A stretch of DNA of 64,000 bases from Enoplolaimus lenunculus (Eukaryota > Nematoda > Enoplea > Enoplida > Thoracostomopsidae), in the NCBI GenBank assembly GCA_030248215.1, contig JASANG010003338.1, positions 248,001 through 312,000 on the forward strand, given 5' to 3'. Every line of letters starts with the position of its first letter. The stretch's first letter is position 1. The notes under the pieces were generated by a model. The model did not search any database. It worked only from the letters and a program-made list of their open reading frames with translations, and was not told the origin of the DNA. Below, piece by piece: positions 12,901 to 27,900 of this stretch. Both the position numbers and the translations under genes were made by a program.

Positions 12901-15900
12901 AGATTAAAAACAGACCACATTCAGAGTTCGGTATTACAGTTATCGACTAAGAATAACGGTCTTTTACAAAGGACAGAAAGTGAACTATTAAAACTAAATA
13001 GCAAGAATTAATTTTTTTTTTCATGTCGCGATAGTTTGTTTCAAAAAAATTTTTATATCTAACATATCCGACTCCGCCTCCGGCAAAAAATCAACATCCG
13101 GCTCCGGCTCTGGCTCCGGCTTCGGGTATTTTAACTTGCCGGATAATTTTTAAAATTTCTCAAAATTGAAACCATCATTTGTATTTATACCAGCTACCGT
13201 GGAACTGATTGACTTACTTAATTTTACATGTTTTTTCTGTCATACAGGTAATGTAAGTGTTTACTTGTGCCCAAATTCGATCACAATTTTTATTGAGTTA
13301 CAATATGCTGAAAAACCTGATAGATAGACTAGTGATATTTTAAGGGCGTAACAGTATTTCAGCAGATCCCAATTCCTAACCCTAAGGTTAAACTTCAGCG
13401 TAAAAATAAATCTAAGCCACACCCAAGCCTAAGCGAAAGTGATAGCCTCGATTTTAAGCAAGAATGGTCGGTCAAGATAAAAACGAGTCCCGAGACCGAA
13501 ACCTGACAACCGAGACAGGCTATGAAATGTCTGGGTCTCGGTCAATGTTTTTTCATCACCGAAAAAAAAACAAAATTTTCAAAAAACCATTTCTAATGCT
13601 TTTTTGTAGTTTTGTAATAGATTTTTCGTAGTTTTTTTGCGTGTTTCACAATATCTGCTTATAATTATTGCGTGACTACAAAAATTCATAGATTCACATC
13701 GAAATTTTATTTATGTACCAGGCATCACTTATTTACTACAATACAGCCATACATTTGTCGAATCCTCGACTTCTGGGCTCAGTTACAAGCCACCGAGACT
13801 CAACAAACCGAGATCAAGACCAGCCAAATACAGAGATTTGCCGCCACCGAGACTCCCTTTCCTGATAATAAGCCACCTCTATTTGATGTACCTTACAAAA
13901 ACCGGTTACGCTTAAATGCAATATGGTCCAAACAAATACTGCAACTGAACGCATCGATACAAAACATAGAACAGTGTAATAGGGTCGTTGCTAAGGTGTT
14001 AAAAATTCATCGGCATGAGATGTTAAACAAGACCTTTGGATACCATACGCCACGGAGAAAAGAAGTCCTAGCTCTATTCTGAAATTTGAATGCCGTCTAG
14101 TGTTACATTTGAATTAACTATCCGGCTCCGGCTCCGGCGGGATATTAGATTATCCGGCTCTGGATCACGCATTTTTTGGTATCCGGTCGCACCGTGATAT
14201 ATATTGTGTTTAGATAATTATAGCGATAGCGACTACTTGGCTAAAAAATCTGCCAAATATTATGCGTTGACAATTTTCAGTCGCAGTTCATTCAGGACAT
14301 ATGGTATGCGACATACACTTTAGTTCCTTGCGTTTCGCAAAATCTGATAATTTTGATTTTAGTCCTAACAAGCTGATTCTATAATAATACGTCTACGAAA
14401 CGAAATGCCCTCGTCTGACGAGATACAAATAAATGAGAAAAAATCTCTCGCTATAGTAGAGCGAATCAATTTAATGCAAGGTCACGCGACATATATATAC
14501 TACTGCTGCACACCGATAATTTCTTTTTTTTTGTGTTCTTCGTCGGCATATTTTAGCTTATTTGTGTGTTCTGCTTTTATTCGCCGAAGCATCACAACAT
14601 CACTGTTCGAGTATAAGCTCAAGTAACCCGGCGATGCATAATAAATTATTCAAAGAAACCGACGTTTTCTAACACCCCGCCTGGACAGTTTGACAAAAAA
14701 CGACAACACAATGGCAAACAATTATTTTCGCGTTATGAGAACGCGAGTAATTAATACTTGGCACAGTTTATGACCCGATTTTGTTAGCTTTATCTGCAGA
14801 AAGAACCCCAAACAGATGCGAATATATCTTTTGGAACAAAATGGCATCTATTCAAAAAGCTATCGAGTGTAAATTGATTAATGACGTGCATGAATTGACC
14901 GGCGCCGGACGTTCTTGTTCATATAATCAATAACTCAAAATCTCGAAGCTTTTTTTACACTTCCTTCCACCCCACAGTTTTTTAAGTTTTTAGATCTTTG
15001 TATAATTTTAGTTAACAATTAGTCACATGGGCAATGTTAATAGAAGCGATAAGGGTAGCATTAGAGCTATTGGTCCGAGCCAGGGTGTGACCGAATATCC
15101 GTTTTCGTTTCCGTTTTCGTTAAAAATCCGTGTCCGTTTCCGTTTCCGTTATAAAAATATCGGAAATTTTGTTATTTTTGTGCTCAAAAATTAGTTGTAA
15201 ATCATGTATATATCTCGCAATTTTTCAGTACAGGTATGCTGCGATTGTTCGAAATGAAATAAAAATTACGAAATTCATCCAAACACTTAAAATTTTCGTT
15301 GCATCCGCAATTTTTTCTATAGAATTTTACAAAGCCCATTAAATATTTGCATATCTCAATTGGTGTTGAGAAGAAAAATAAAACATCTTTGAAACTTTTA
15401 TACTTCAATATTAGTTTTCCGTTTCGGTTTCCATTATTCTGATCATTATACGTTTCCGTTTCCGTTTCCGTTACATTTACTATTCGTTTACACCCTGGTC
15501 CGAGCTGACAAAAAAAGTTTCAACATCCAGTCCAAAATTTGCGCTGTCTTAAAAACGTCTAAAAAATTTTCGTCCTTCACTCATAAACCGGGTAAATTTG
15601 TAAATATTCAGTGTTCATGTTACCGGTCTCTACTACGTTAAACGAAATCTTGTCTTATGCAGAAGCCTATCGAAATAGGTACATACAGTGTGTGAAACAG
15701 CAAACATATAATGTACCGAAATTTCGTCTCTAAAACCAAAAACACTTTCTACTATGTGCTGAGGTTGTAATTTACACCAGTATCAGATTCAAGATTTGGT
15801 CCCTGGTACATCCCAGATCATGGCACGCAACAACCAAAATTATGTATTAAAATCTATTTTAAAATTGAGTTTGCTTTTTTCGCTCACAAGTTATTTTCAC

Positions 15901-18900
15901 TATTACGAATCGCGTTACCATTAAAAATTTCTCAGTCCGCCACTACTTCACACCGCATTAAAACAAATATATTTGTTGCCGCCGAAAAAGTATCGTTTAG
16001 TGTAAACTCATTTTTTGCAGCTTCTTGCTAATTTTTCTACTAATAGCCAAAATTCAAAAGCCTGGTTTGAAAATTTTTTGTAAGCTCCGGTATCTAGCTG
16101 GCTATACTAAAGCTTGTAAACGTGACATTTTGTTGATTCTCCATCAATTTCGCTAGCGGATTTATCTCAATATCCTTATACACTCCTGAGCAGAGAATAT
16201 AAAAATTATAATCCGGTAAAAATTTTATGTTCTATGTTAAATATTGAATTCTGAACTGCCAGCCTTCTACGATTTTGCATACTAACATTAAACATAGTAG
16301 GTTTCCGTGAACCTCAAACTTTTAAATCTTTTATACCACTTTAGACCGCTCGAAGATCAATTTTTTTGAGAATGCAGCAGAATTTGATACTGAGAGCGAT
16401 AAAAAAAAGTTGAAATCTACTGAATTAAATAACTTATAAGCCGTATTTACACAAGCACACGCATACACCGCATACAACAAAAGACATTGGAGGCATACGA
16501 ACAAAGCAGCATACTGTGGCTTAAAATTTACTTCAATTTTAGCGTCTCAGGCTTGCTTTCTTTGTTACTTATCGCACTATATTACAGTGTTGTACTGAAG
16601 AATTTAAAACTGAACGGGGCCAGCACACAAAAACACGACTAAAATATTGGTTCTCAATACTGAAACTCGCACAAATGGCTCGCGATGGTTCAGTAAGGCA
16701 TTGTTCTTGCCTAGAAATGAATCGGATAAAGAGAACGCTTCGTGACGCACTCTTGGTGGGCTTTTCTGTCCCTCTGCAGTACTAAATTTTGCAACAATTT
16801 ACACTCACAACAAAAGCAGTATTAAAGTTTTTTCACTGGAAAACATGTTGTTTTCTAGTTGTAATGTGCGGAGTATGTGATTTTAAAACGAATATTTTGT
16901 TGAAAATTTTTTATATTTATCAACGCTAAGCGGAGTCCTTGTAGTAAAGTTTTGTTCTAAGGCTATTTCAAAGTGTTTAAAAGTGTGCTTTAGATTTTTG
17001 CCACCCGGTGCATTCGGTTGCAGATCCAAAAAAAATTATGCCGGGGATGCGATAAATAATTGTAAAATCGTGGTAAGCGAAGCGAGCGAGATGCCAAACG
17101 CGGCCCATGTTACTTTTAGGGGCGTTCAGGTTTTTGGTGGGTCTATTAAAGAGTAGGTTTAGATTCTAGATTACACGTTTTCGCTTAGGTTTAGGCTTAA
17201 GCTTATTAATACATTTTGCAACACTTAGGCTTAGGCTTAGGGTTTGGAATACGCTTAATATACTGTTACGAAACCTAAAAGTAACATTTGCCCCAAACGC
17301 AATATGAGCATTAAATGTGAATAAATAGTTCGGTTTTTAAAAACGTTGAAGGAAGTCATGTCATAGGTGCATGCTTGCATTCGAAAGTAATTGCAACATG
17401 CAAACCAAAATAATTCTACTCGTTGTGCCTATTGTCAACAAATCTTAGATACATCGTCGGTTTGACGGTAGGCCTTGTATTTTCTTAACTCGCACATTTT
17501 TATCATTGGAGCTCGTCCGCTGCTACTAAACTAAATAATATCAGCATGACAGTTTACGTTCGACATTATACAGCAGTACTACTGCCGTTTCAAATCAAAA
17601 CTCGTATCCAAACGTCAGATTATTTATGACTTTCAGAAATTTTGTCAGGTTTTTATTTGTCCGATAGCCTAATGAACACATGGTCAGTGTTCCGAGAGAA
17701 AGGATTGCCCTATGCTCACCGTCGGTCACCGTGCGTCACCCGTACGGTGCGGTCGGTCATCGTGCGTCAACCGTATGGCAACGTCCTTCACCGTCCGTCA
17801 GCGTACGCTATCGTACGTTAGTTATTTGCGTACGGACGGCGCCTTGCGGTAACAGACGGAGCCGTGCGGTTGACGGACGGGGCGGAACGGTACCGTGCGG
17901 ATGACGGACCGCGCCGCACGACAAAAAAATTGCGTTCTTTATTAATTTTCGAAGCCAATCGCTCCGTAATGTACAAAGCTGTCTTAATTTTATAAGAATG
18001 GTTCATTTGAAATAAAATTTTCAAACACAAACGCCAGACGCATAACAATCATGAAAATCCAACGTCCGTCGCCAGTATGATATATAACTATGCGTCGTTA
18101 TCTTTGTCAAAAAATAACGATAAATTTATGATCATATCCAAAAACATTACCCGTTATTTAATATCGCAACTGCTGCAACTGCTTTAAACGTTTTGGGATA
18201 AAATTGTCTTTCTCCACACCCTCCACTAAGTTTGCAAACATCAAACAGAACAGTTTTGCTGCACCAGTAGAGTTACGTCTAAAATAAACTCTATCAAAAA
18301 TTCGTCTGGTCTCACAAAATTACTTAAATTTCTGAATTCATACCGTTTCAATAACGCATTGGAATAACAACAGTAAAAACAGCGATCAATCTTGATTTAT
18401 AAGATATACTACTAACCATTATTTGACAGTACCTTGTGCTTGTAAATTTCACAAACTAAAATGCCCATGTCGTACAAATCACACGTAAAATCGAACCATG
18501 CAACTACGAATTGTTAGTAGACGAGACAAGACTTCCCCACAAGGAGCAACAAAACGTTTTATGGAATTATTATGGCCAGGGTTGCAAAGCTGTTCGTAGG
18601 AGGCGAACGCCATCACTCCCCCATAGTTGTGGTCTTGCAATACAAATTTTGTTGTCGTTTTTACGTGTGTGTATTCTTCAAACGTTTGGCTTCAATTTTC
18701 TCAAACAGTAAATGTACAGTGTAAACATGAGTTATTCTGTATAATAATAATAATAATAATAATAATAACTCTTGTGCACTATTTTTTCTATTTTCCTTTC
18801 GTTGAGTAAAATTTTAATATCGTGTAAAGGGTAAACTTTCGTAACAAAAATAATAAATACGAATCGAAACTTTATTGAAGTTGTACGCGCAAGCGAGTTA

Positions 18901-21900
18901 TTTTTCCAATTTTAAAAATACGTGAAACGCAAACCACCACCAACACATATTAATACAGCTTTGAACAGTGTGGCGTATACTGTACAAGTGAAGGGATATA
19001 AAGATAAAACATATATTTCCTCCTTACATTTTTGGAGATACAAAAAAGCACTTTCAACAGGCAATAAAATAACCTTCTGGTTCTTAGAGGTCAAAACGAT
19101 TTTATACATGACGTTGTACGTTTCCGAACTGAATTCTGGCTACGACCCTGGATTCGAACCATGCGACAACAGTTTTAAAACGGATTCGAGACGTTACGTA
19201 TTTCATTCAGTTATTTGTCTCGTTTGCAACGCTGTCCATAATCACTACTTCCATACATTGTAGGCGCTTAAGTTGTAATTTTTTCAATACAAAATATAAG
19301 TGCACGTTTGGCATGTGTTTTGTTGTTACATTTCAAATTGAAAGAATTTTTTGGTTTCAACGAAACAGGGGTGACTGCATTTGGGCTGATTGTTTTATGT
19401 TTGAATACAGTAAAAATAATTATTTGTTATTTAAGGAAAATACGCTCGGTTTCCTTCTTTTTTTCTCGTTTAAACTTGAAAGATTTTTTTCTTTTAACAG
19501 AAACGATTGTTGAAACATCGCCATGTCTGGTCAGCTTTGTAAATTGCGATAAGGCATACTGTGTTTTCTATTTTTAAAAGTGCCTTTATCTCGTTTCTAA
19601 AATTTTTGGGACTGTATAAATCTACTATGCCCAATTGTTTACGCCCCTGTTGACGTTTATTGTATGCATGTTTTACAAAATAATAATAAACTTGACAAAT
19701 GTTTAATTGAATATCGACGCTTAAACATGATGCACGAAAATACATCTGTTCAGAGCTGGCCAATGTACAGTTACCGCAGGACTTGAAGCAATCATCAACC
19801 AATATATTTATATCGCTGCAAAATAGGTTTCAAAAACAGTCCATGTGGATCTGGAAAATTTTGCTTTGAACGCTATATGTTACATACCAGGATGCGACCG
19901 GATACCTAAATTTCCGGAGTCGGGTAAATAATTCCAATCTAATACTGGAATAAATCTTCCTGATGTGGCCTAAAGTATCTTTATGCATGTTACTTTTAAG
20001 GACATCCCGTTTTCCTTAGGTACTACAAAATAGAGGTGGCTAGGATTTAGTCAATTATTTTTGCTTAGACTTACGCTTAGTTATAGATTTATTTTTACGC
20101 TGAAGTTTAGACTTAGTGTTAGGTAAATAACACTGGCTATATTTATCAGGTTTTCCAGCGTTATGTAACTCGATAAAGATTGTGAACATACACGGTCACA
20201 TGAAAACATTTCCATTGCATGTATGACAGCAAAAATATATAAAGTGAGTCAATTATTTGCATGCTAGTTACTAGTTTGTATATATAAATGCAAATTATGG
20301 TTTTAATTTTCGAAGTTTTTTTGCCGGAGTCTGATATCCAGTCGCACCTTCGTGCTTACGTAGCCAAAAAAATGGCAATCGAAAAGCAAAACGCAATTTT
20401 AGCACTAAATTTTAACAAACAGAGGCACAATAAGTCTAGAAAAACCAGTATAAATCTGGTGACACATACATCTGAAACATTCTTCAAATACGTTACCTAC
20501 AGTTTTGAACGTGGGTTAAGTGTGTATTAATCGACAAAAATCATTATATTATGTAATACTACTTGTGAAATTTTACCATAATTTAATAAAGTTTAAGTCA
20601 ACGCTTTCGGGTAATTTGATAAAATCAAAAGAAATTTGTAAAGTTGCGGCATTCTGTTGTATTTCTACTTTTCTGGCTTTCGTACACGATGATGCATGAA
20701 TCCTGCTGGGTGATATAGAGATAGCCTGCTTTTAAATACTGCGCTAAATAAAAAACGAACCCAAAAGGCTCATCCCCTTAAGAAAAAGTATGTCTTCGTT
20801 TTCTAACCAGAAAGTGGATGCTCCGCTAGTATCAGACCCAACTGTCGTTTACTGGTCCGATTTTGTAAATTTTCTTCATATTTCAGCATTTCACGACATT
20901 CACCGATCATTCCTCGCACAAATTTTTTGGTACATTTCATTTTTGAGATCCTAAGGTACTCTTTTAAAGCCGAAATATTTTCGTTTAAACGTTAGGCCAT
21001 CGTTCAACGCAGATTGTGGAGTTCAGTCGAGGCATACTAAATGCGTCACTTTTTAGACAAAAAATAATTCGGTCCGAGCATGAGTCATCGGGACCTCAAA
21101 AAACTGATTTTGCCATAATTCTAATTTAGGTGTGGAATTTACAAAATACAGCGTTTTGTCAAAAGACCATGTTTAGCGAAACGCCGGATAGTGGATGGCG
21201 GGGAGATAGTGAAAACGACCCCATCAGAAAACTGCTATAGCTACGTTTGAAAGCAATTGAAATGAATGTACTTTCAAAACTTAAGTATCAAATCTTTAAT
21301 GTTTTAGACCATGTATAGAACAGGGCCGGAACAGTAATATAAGCATATTCCTCAGCCTAAACCTAAGCCTAAACCTAAGCAAAAAATTGGTCTAAAACTT
21401 AAACTGACTCTATTATAGCCCCTCCGGAAAACGATGTTATGAACTCAACTGTATTTGGTGCTGGAGTCATTTATGCGCTACAGTTTGGTATAATTGACGT
21501 TTATGGACTCGAATTATGGTTTAAGGATCTTATTAAGGATACGGACACTTATTGATTTGGACTCAAAATGGCGGCCCTTATTATTACCCCTCTCATATTC
21601 GGGGTCACTATCGTACGGGCTTGTTATAAATGCACATTACTCTACATGAAGCTGGAACAATATTAAATACAAAAGTATCTGAATGTTAATTTCCCTGTAG
21701 CGAAAGCAACTGCAGACCAAACAGTTTTCAGACAGAATAGTCTATTTGAAAATAATACAAAAGGTGAAAGATTGAATGCTACTTCCGAAACCTAATCGTC
21801 GATCCATAATTAATCTTTAGTAAAATCAATTTCTATGTTAATTTGTAATATTACTGTTGTTAATATTAATCATATCGCATCTTTAACCTCATTGCATACA

Positions 21901-24900
21901 GACACGTATTCAATTGGATGAATACCGGGTGGAAATTTGCCCATTTTGATATTTCTGGAGACAAGCAAATGATTGTTTTAACGAGCGTTGGAATAACCTT
22001 AATTTTTTCCGAAAGGGAGAAAATTCCGTTTTACAAAATTATGCCCTTCCGAACTGAAATCCTGACTACTCGCTTGAATGCAGACAGTGAAGTTCGTGGC
22101 ATTTATATATATGCAATTTCTATAAATTTGTGCAAACGAACGGCAACAATTTTGCTTCAGACAACTCGATTAAAAATTCACCGAATTTAGGTTACATAAA
22201 AGACAATCATTTATGGTTAGACGAGTTGTTCTCTGACGTCTAATTTCTGCTAAAACTGAACCTTACATTCACATACCTACAGTTGCAGATCCTGAAATTT
22301 CTAAAAGCGAGATCGCACGCGAGATCGTTTCCTATAAAATCGATATCCGTTTCCGTTTCCGTTATAGAAATGCCGGAAGTTGTCATTATTTTTAATTGCT
22401 AAACATGACATTTTTAGTACGTGTTGCATCAACGCCACATTTTTCAGCTATTAAGCCAAAAACACTATTTAAACTTCGGTCAAATCGTTTGCATCAAGAG
22501 TTTTTCAGCACAGAAAGGTTGGTGTGAAAATACATCCGCATTTTCGCCACCTGAATCCGCTACTGATTGCACCGGCATTTAAACATATTAGCAAAAATAT
22601 ACTTACAGGTTTTGGTTGTTGTGCTTGTAGAAAAATATTTGTCAGACGTCCAGGTGATTTATGACGGCGCCTTGCAGATGAAGCGTCTGAGGTCATGCTT
22701 CGGATATCGTTCATAGAATCAGTATCGGAACGAGCGGATAGATTACTGCCGTGGCCCGCCGCTAAACTTGTGGCATTGTGACCACAGTCTGAATCTTTCA
22801 ATCGCGATAGCTAAAAATATAAGCAACGTATTGATTCTGAGGTTCTGTAGCGAAACAGTACGCTGAGAGCAGGCCAGTAGCCAGCTCACCTTGCTAGAAG
22901 GGGGTTAAAATATTAGGAGAATTTAGCAAGTAATTTTATACCTGCAAAAGTGAGGTTATTCTATTATGCGGAAGCTTCTGGGGGAAATATATCCGCTTTA
23001 AACCTCCTTCTTCTATATGCTCCTTTACATATACATTTGTTTTAAAAAATTTTAACCCAGCGCATATATACGTCGTTGGCCAATCTGCTATTCAGGCCAG
23101 TTACCTATTGGCCTAGGCTAATCTGCTATTTTGCGTAATACCAGTTTCGTTTAGGCTAAACGCTTTTAAACTTATAGACCAATGAGATTTGATTATATGG
23201 ACAGACGCAACACCGTCAACCAATCAGCGTTACTTTTTCATAACTGTTGTTTTGCTACATTTACAGACCCTATTTGTCCTAGGCCAATCAGCTATTCGCT
23301 CAGAATAGCAGATTGGCCTAGGCCAATAAGTAATTGACCTGAATAGCAGATTGGCCTACGACATATACACAAACGAAAGATTTTAATGTCCTATTTCCAA
23401 CCATGATGTTTATATCCAAATGTTAGGCAACAATGATAAATTGGTTAAGCCAAAACAACAAAATACGAATCCTGAGTTATTCGGGTTCTTTCAGCTATAC
23501 TCCAGCAGTAATATGTCGAAGTATGGTCTGCTGCGGAGACTTTTCTGCGTACTTCGCTTGTTAATAGTTGTTAGTTATGTAATAGCTTGGATCATTCTGC
23601 CAATATCTCGACTTTTAAAAAATTTACTTTTCAGAGGTTAAATGCCTTTAAAAAATTTTCATTTGGAACAAGTTTTGCATAACTGAAAATAGCAATACCA
23701 GTATTCAATGCATATTTTGAGCAAACTGTGCATCAATTATTCCTTTGCGTCCAAGCTTTTAATAGCTAGTGCCACGTACACTCACTCGGTCCACATTCCA
23801 TTCGGTCAGCCATCAAATTTGATATGAATTAATTTCTTACAATGGGTATGGGATACATGCACTCTCGACATTTCTAAGGAAACGTGTAAAAACACTTGTA
23901 TAGGTTTTTTGGCCTATGTTACTTTGAGGGGCGTTTAGGTTTTTGGTGGGTCTATAAATGTGTAGGTTTAGATTCTAGATAACATTTTTTGCTTAGGCTT
24001 AGGCTTAGGAACACGTTTTTGCAACCTTTAGTTGAAAAACCTGCTTGATTATAGATGTCAAAAAACCTTTCACTTGCTAGTACAACTTTTGTGTATAGTT
24101 ATCGTCCCAAACACCCCCAAAAAGTCAACTAAATTACTGTTGACCGACGTAGTGTTGGGCACTAAAAGTTAAAGCCAGCCTGTCGAAAAAATTTTGAAAC
24201 CAACTGTGTCAATGCCGTAGAGTTGCAGTTCCTGCTTAATTATTCTCTACACCTGAGTGTTCTTGATGTTTGACGAGTTATATTTGAACGGTTTATCTCT
24301 AGAGAACCTTTTTTGTTTTCCCCAAAATAAAGCTATCCGACACTGAACATATGCTCAACATATACTTCTCTCAATCAAAATATTAGACAGCCTTTGACAG
24401 TATTAAACATCCAAAAGTGTGTTACAATCGTGCAATAAGTAAACGAAATAGTCAGAGCTTTGTATTCGTCGGATATAATCTATTTGTTGGGTGAGGTCAA
24501 CCCGTAATTCCGCGTTGGACTAATCCAATTCCCTATTGGCCTGACTTATGTGTTGGGATAGTCCAAGCCATATTTTCGTGTTGAATTCGGTATTTGATTT
24601 ATTACGGATTAGATATATGTTCTATGTATAAATAATGTAATCCATGTAGAAGGCTCTTGGCAACGTTTATGCCGAAAAATTCACAACGGTTAAACGACAT
24701 TTGCAGTTTGTTACTCGGTCCCCTACCAAGGCTTCATCCGCCGAATCCTGGTCAGCATCAATCGTATCGTCAGAATCCACACCACCACTTGCAACACTCG
24801 CACCGCTGGTACTGCGCCGCCGTTGACTATGATGTAATGATATACTGTGACGAAATCCAAAAATCTGTGGCCTCAATTGCAACACAGGTTTAATCATTGT

Positions 24901-27900
24901 CGCCCCAGACGATATTCTACGTTGTGTTGTCGGCATCCCACTTCGATTCATCGATGGAATTATTGCTAGCCCAGAGCTGCTGGATTTCAACGACGTTTTC
25001 ACCGGGGTCACTAGTCCAGATATTCCAGATTTGTTGCTTTTCGCTGTCGGCGGAGTTGCTAGCACTGATATTCGTGATTTTGTCTTGGTGCTCGATGGTG
25101 TTGGTAGTCCAGATATTTCAAATTTTCCATGCAGTTGTGGCGTTGATTTGGGTTCTTTTGGACAAACTTGAGCGACTAGAACCTCTCCCGAGATCAATTC
25201 TGTCGAAGGCGTCTGTTGCCCGCTGTTTTGTCCCTTTTTTGTGTCGCTCGAAGTCTTTGGTTTTTGCTCTGGCTGGTCTGAATTAGATCGCGAGTGCTGC
25301 CGTTGTATTTTAAAGCTACTCTTTGTAGCGATGCTTAATTTCGCAGCAATTGGAGTGATCATAAGTGTTATAACAAAAGTACAAATAGAAATTTGCTACG
25401 ATAGTGTAGTAGTATTCTGCAACATTTTCATTTGTCCATTGTTCTGAGACAGCAAGCAACAATTTTTTACTAATGGAAACATGAAGATTAGTCAAGGTAT
25501 AAGATAAGTTTTCCTTACGTACAAATCTTTAAATGCTATGGATAAACTTATTAACCAGAGGGGCGGCATCTTTGTCCTTTATGCAGTTGCGGCCTCTGAA
25601 TTTGTTAATCACACACGATGCCTATTTATGAAAACCAAGAGTGTGATCATAGCGGCAATTTTACGCTGACTGAAGCCCTTTTTAAAAATGTAGAAAAAAC
25701 CCAATATATTTATTCGTAATACCATTAGTGGATGATTGCTTTTAACAAGAGTATGCAACTGGGTACATTCAGCGTTCAAAAGGATGTGCCCAGCGCACGT
25801 TTCGTATTTGGCCTACCACCCTTATTTAATGAATCACGTTTGCTTATTTGACAAAAACCAATGATAATTTGCTTTCAATTAAATGTTTCGCTTTTATAGT
25901 CTTGAGCAATTTTTGTGTTTTTCGCTACTCTATAAGTATTGAATTGATTGTGACAATCCCCCTGAATCAAGGGGGGTCGGTCTAAAACGCAACGCGCGGT
26001 GATACATTTTGTGCCATGGGGTTGCGCGTCAGTTACGCACTTTTCTACAAGGTGGACATAGGAACCACTCCTGGTGAAACCTATTGGCCGTTTATGGAAA
26101 ACTTGAGAAGAAAAATTACTGAGATGTTTTGTAGAAAATTTGTGTTGCCCATGCGCTTCGTACTGCAAATTGCAAATTACAAATTTCGCGTATAGTATAT
26201 TCTATACAGGAAAAAGTAAACTGCTCTTACGTCACGAACGCATTAACGCAGCTAACCCCTTTTGTCCTCCTTGAAGGGGCGCTCGGGCACAATAAAGGCT
26301 CCCAGCAGGACTGAACTGCCATACTGGAAGTTTAAAAATTGGCACCTTCGGTAAAGTGTATAATTTTATAACACAGAGAAACAGCTGTTAAGTAGGCTTC
26401 TAAAGTTGAAATTTTGAAACACAAACAACATTCTTCGCGATGTTAGTCTAGGTAGGAAACGAGATTTCAGACCTTTTGTACTAAGCAGCTGGAAAAGCGG
26501 ATTACGGGTGGTTTCGAACAAGCGACCTTTTGCGTGCCCGGCAGACGCTGTTACAGCTGTGCCACATAGCCCGCCTGGCCAACAGCTTATATCGTCGACT
26601 ATATGTCGACTGTATGCTGCCTGCAACGTGGACAGTCAAGGATACGAACTTGGTGAAAATTGGGGAATGTAATCGTCCGAGAAATGTTTGTCCTGGTGCA
26701 TATGTCGACCGGAAACCGTGTTCATAACGTGGTAGTTTACCATTGCGCTCACGCCGTAACCCCCTTGTCGGTCTAGATAGGAACCAGGACTTCAGACCTT
26801 TTCATTAAGCAGCTGAAAAAGCCGCTGACGGGTGGTTTCGAACTAGTGACTTACGGATTTTCCAGCAAGCGCTCTACCAATCCGCCACGTAGCCCACATC
26901 TTCAACTACGTTTATTGTCAACTATATATGCGACCGTATGTTGCTGGCAAGCATACTACACGATGTGCATTGCATATATTGCATATGCACCAGGACAAGC
27001 ATGTCTCAAATGCTTACACGCGATATAACATTTTCGAATCAAACCGAGTCTTGGAACCACAGTTTTTGGAGGCAAGCTTAGTTACCCAAAGCCAGGCCCA
27101 TAGTCAGCTCACCTTGCTAGGCGGGCTAAAATTTTTCAAAAGGGGTATACAAGGGTTTTCGATGACTTACATGCAAGTTTAAAACTTTCAAGGGGGCCAA
27201 ATTTTTCCCGGCGGCTGAACCCCGCTGCCCCCACCTTGGCTACGGGCCCGAATGAACCACAGCACGGTACAAATGCACACGCCGCTTCGTATTATACAAC
27301 GTCTATCCCCCAAATGAAACCTAACAAGTGCGGAAGCGGAATATGCATAGTCGATCACACAAGACTAAAATATTACAATACAATCATTACGCAAGCAACT
27401 TTTATAAACGCAAGAATAATGAAAGGTTTCAAGTCGCTGTTAACAGAAAACTCACACCCGATTAATGATAAGTTTTATATAAAGAATGCAAGTTGTTGCA
27501 AAAATTGTTCAAATTAAGCAATTGTTTTCACTATAAAAATCATTATTTTCAAATTGGCTAAAATGTTGTAAAATCAGGCAAAAATTCTCGATAATGCAAC
27601 ATAAGAATGCAATGGCAGCGGTCAAAGTGGCCGGGGGTCACGTTTTTCTTAATTCAGCGCCTTTTCCGTTGAATTAAAAAAGTTTTTAAAATCTATAACG
27701 GTGTAAAATTGTGAACCAAAACTGAATTTTGACGTTCATTTCTCTATTATCTGAAGCGTAATAAGATATGCTGGCACGGTAAACTGGTTTAATTAGTGAA
27801 GGTTATAGATAACATGCACTTATATATAAATGACAAAAACTAGGGTTTTGACTGCAGTAGGCATCAATTTTATTTTGCCGGCTTTGCTTAAGAAATTAAT

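Larger units (their letters stand above)
8500..22606. other. Large intron between exons 5 and 6, upstream of exon 1E
   Basis: About 14 kb with no recognised exon of the main gene. It holds the repeats listed at 9.65, 10.3, 11.5, 12.0-12.6, 13.1-14.2, 15.1, 17.1, 17.7, 18.7, 20.0, 21.3 and 22.3 kb. The stretches 8.5-9.6, 15.5-17.1 and 17.93-19.98 kb show only AT-rich sequence with short chance frames. Confidence 0.6.

Noticed and set aside
17680-18048. Frames of about 75 codons on both strands
   Set aside because: They are read through the GC-rich units of a family F fold-back element and have no protein-like character.
24657-25447. Plus-strand frames of 78, 129 and 68 codons
   Set aside because: They are antisense shadows of exon 1D, which has the better start, donor and phase.
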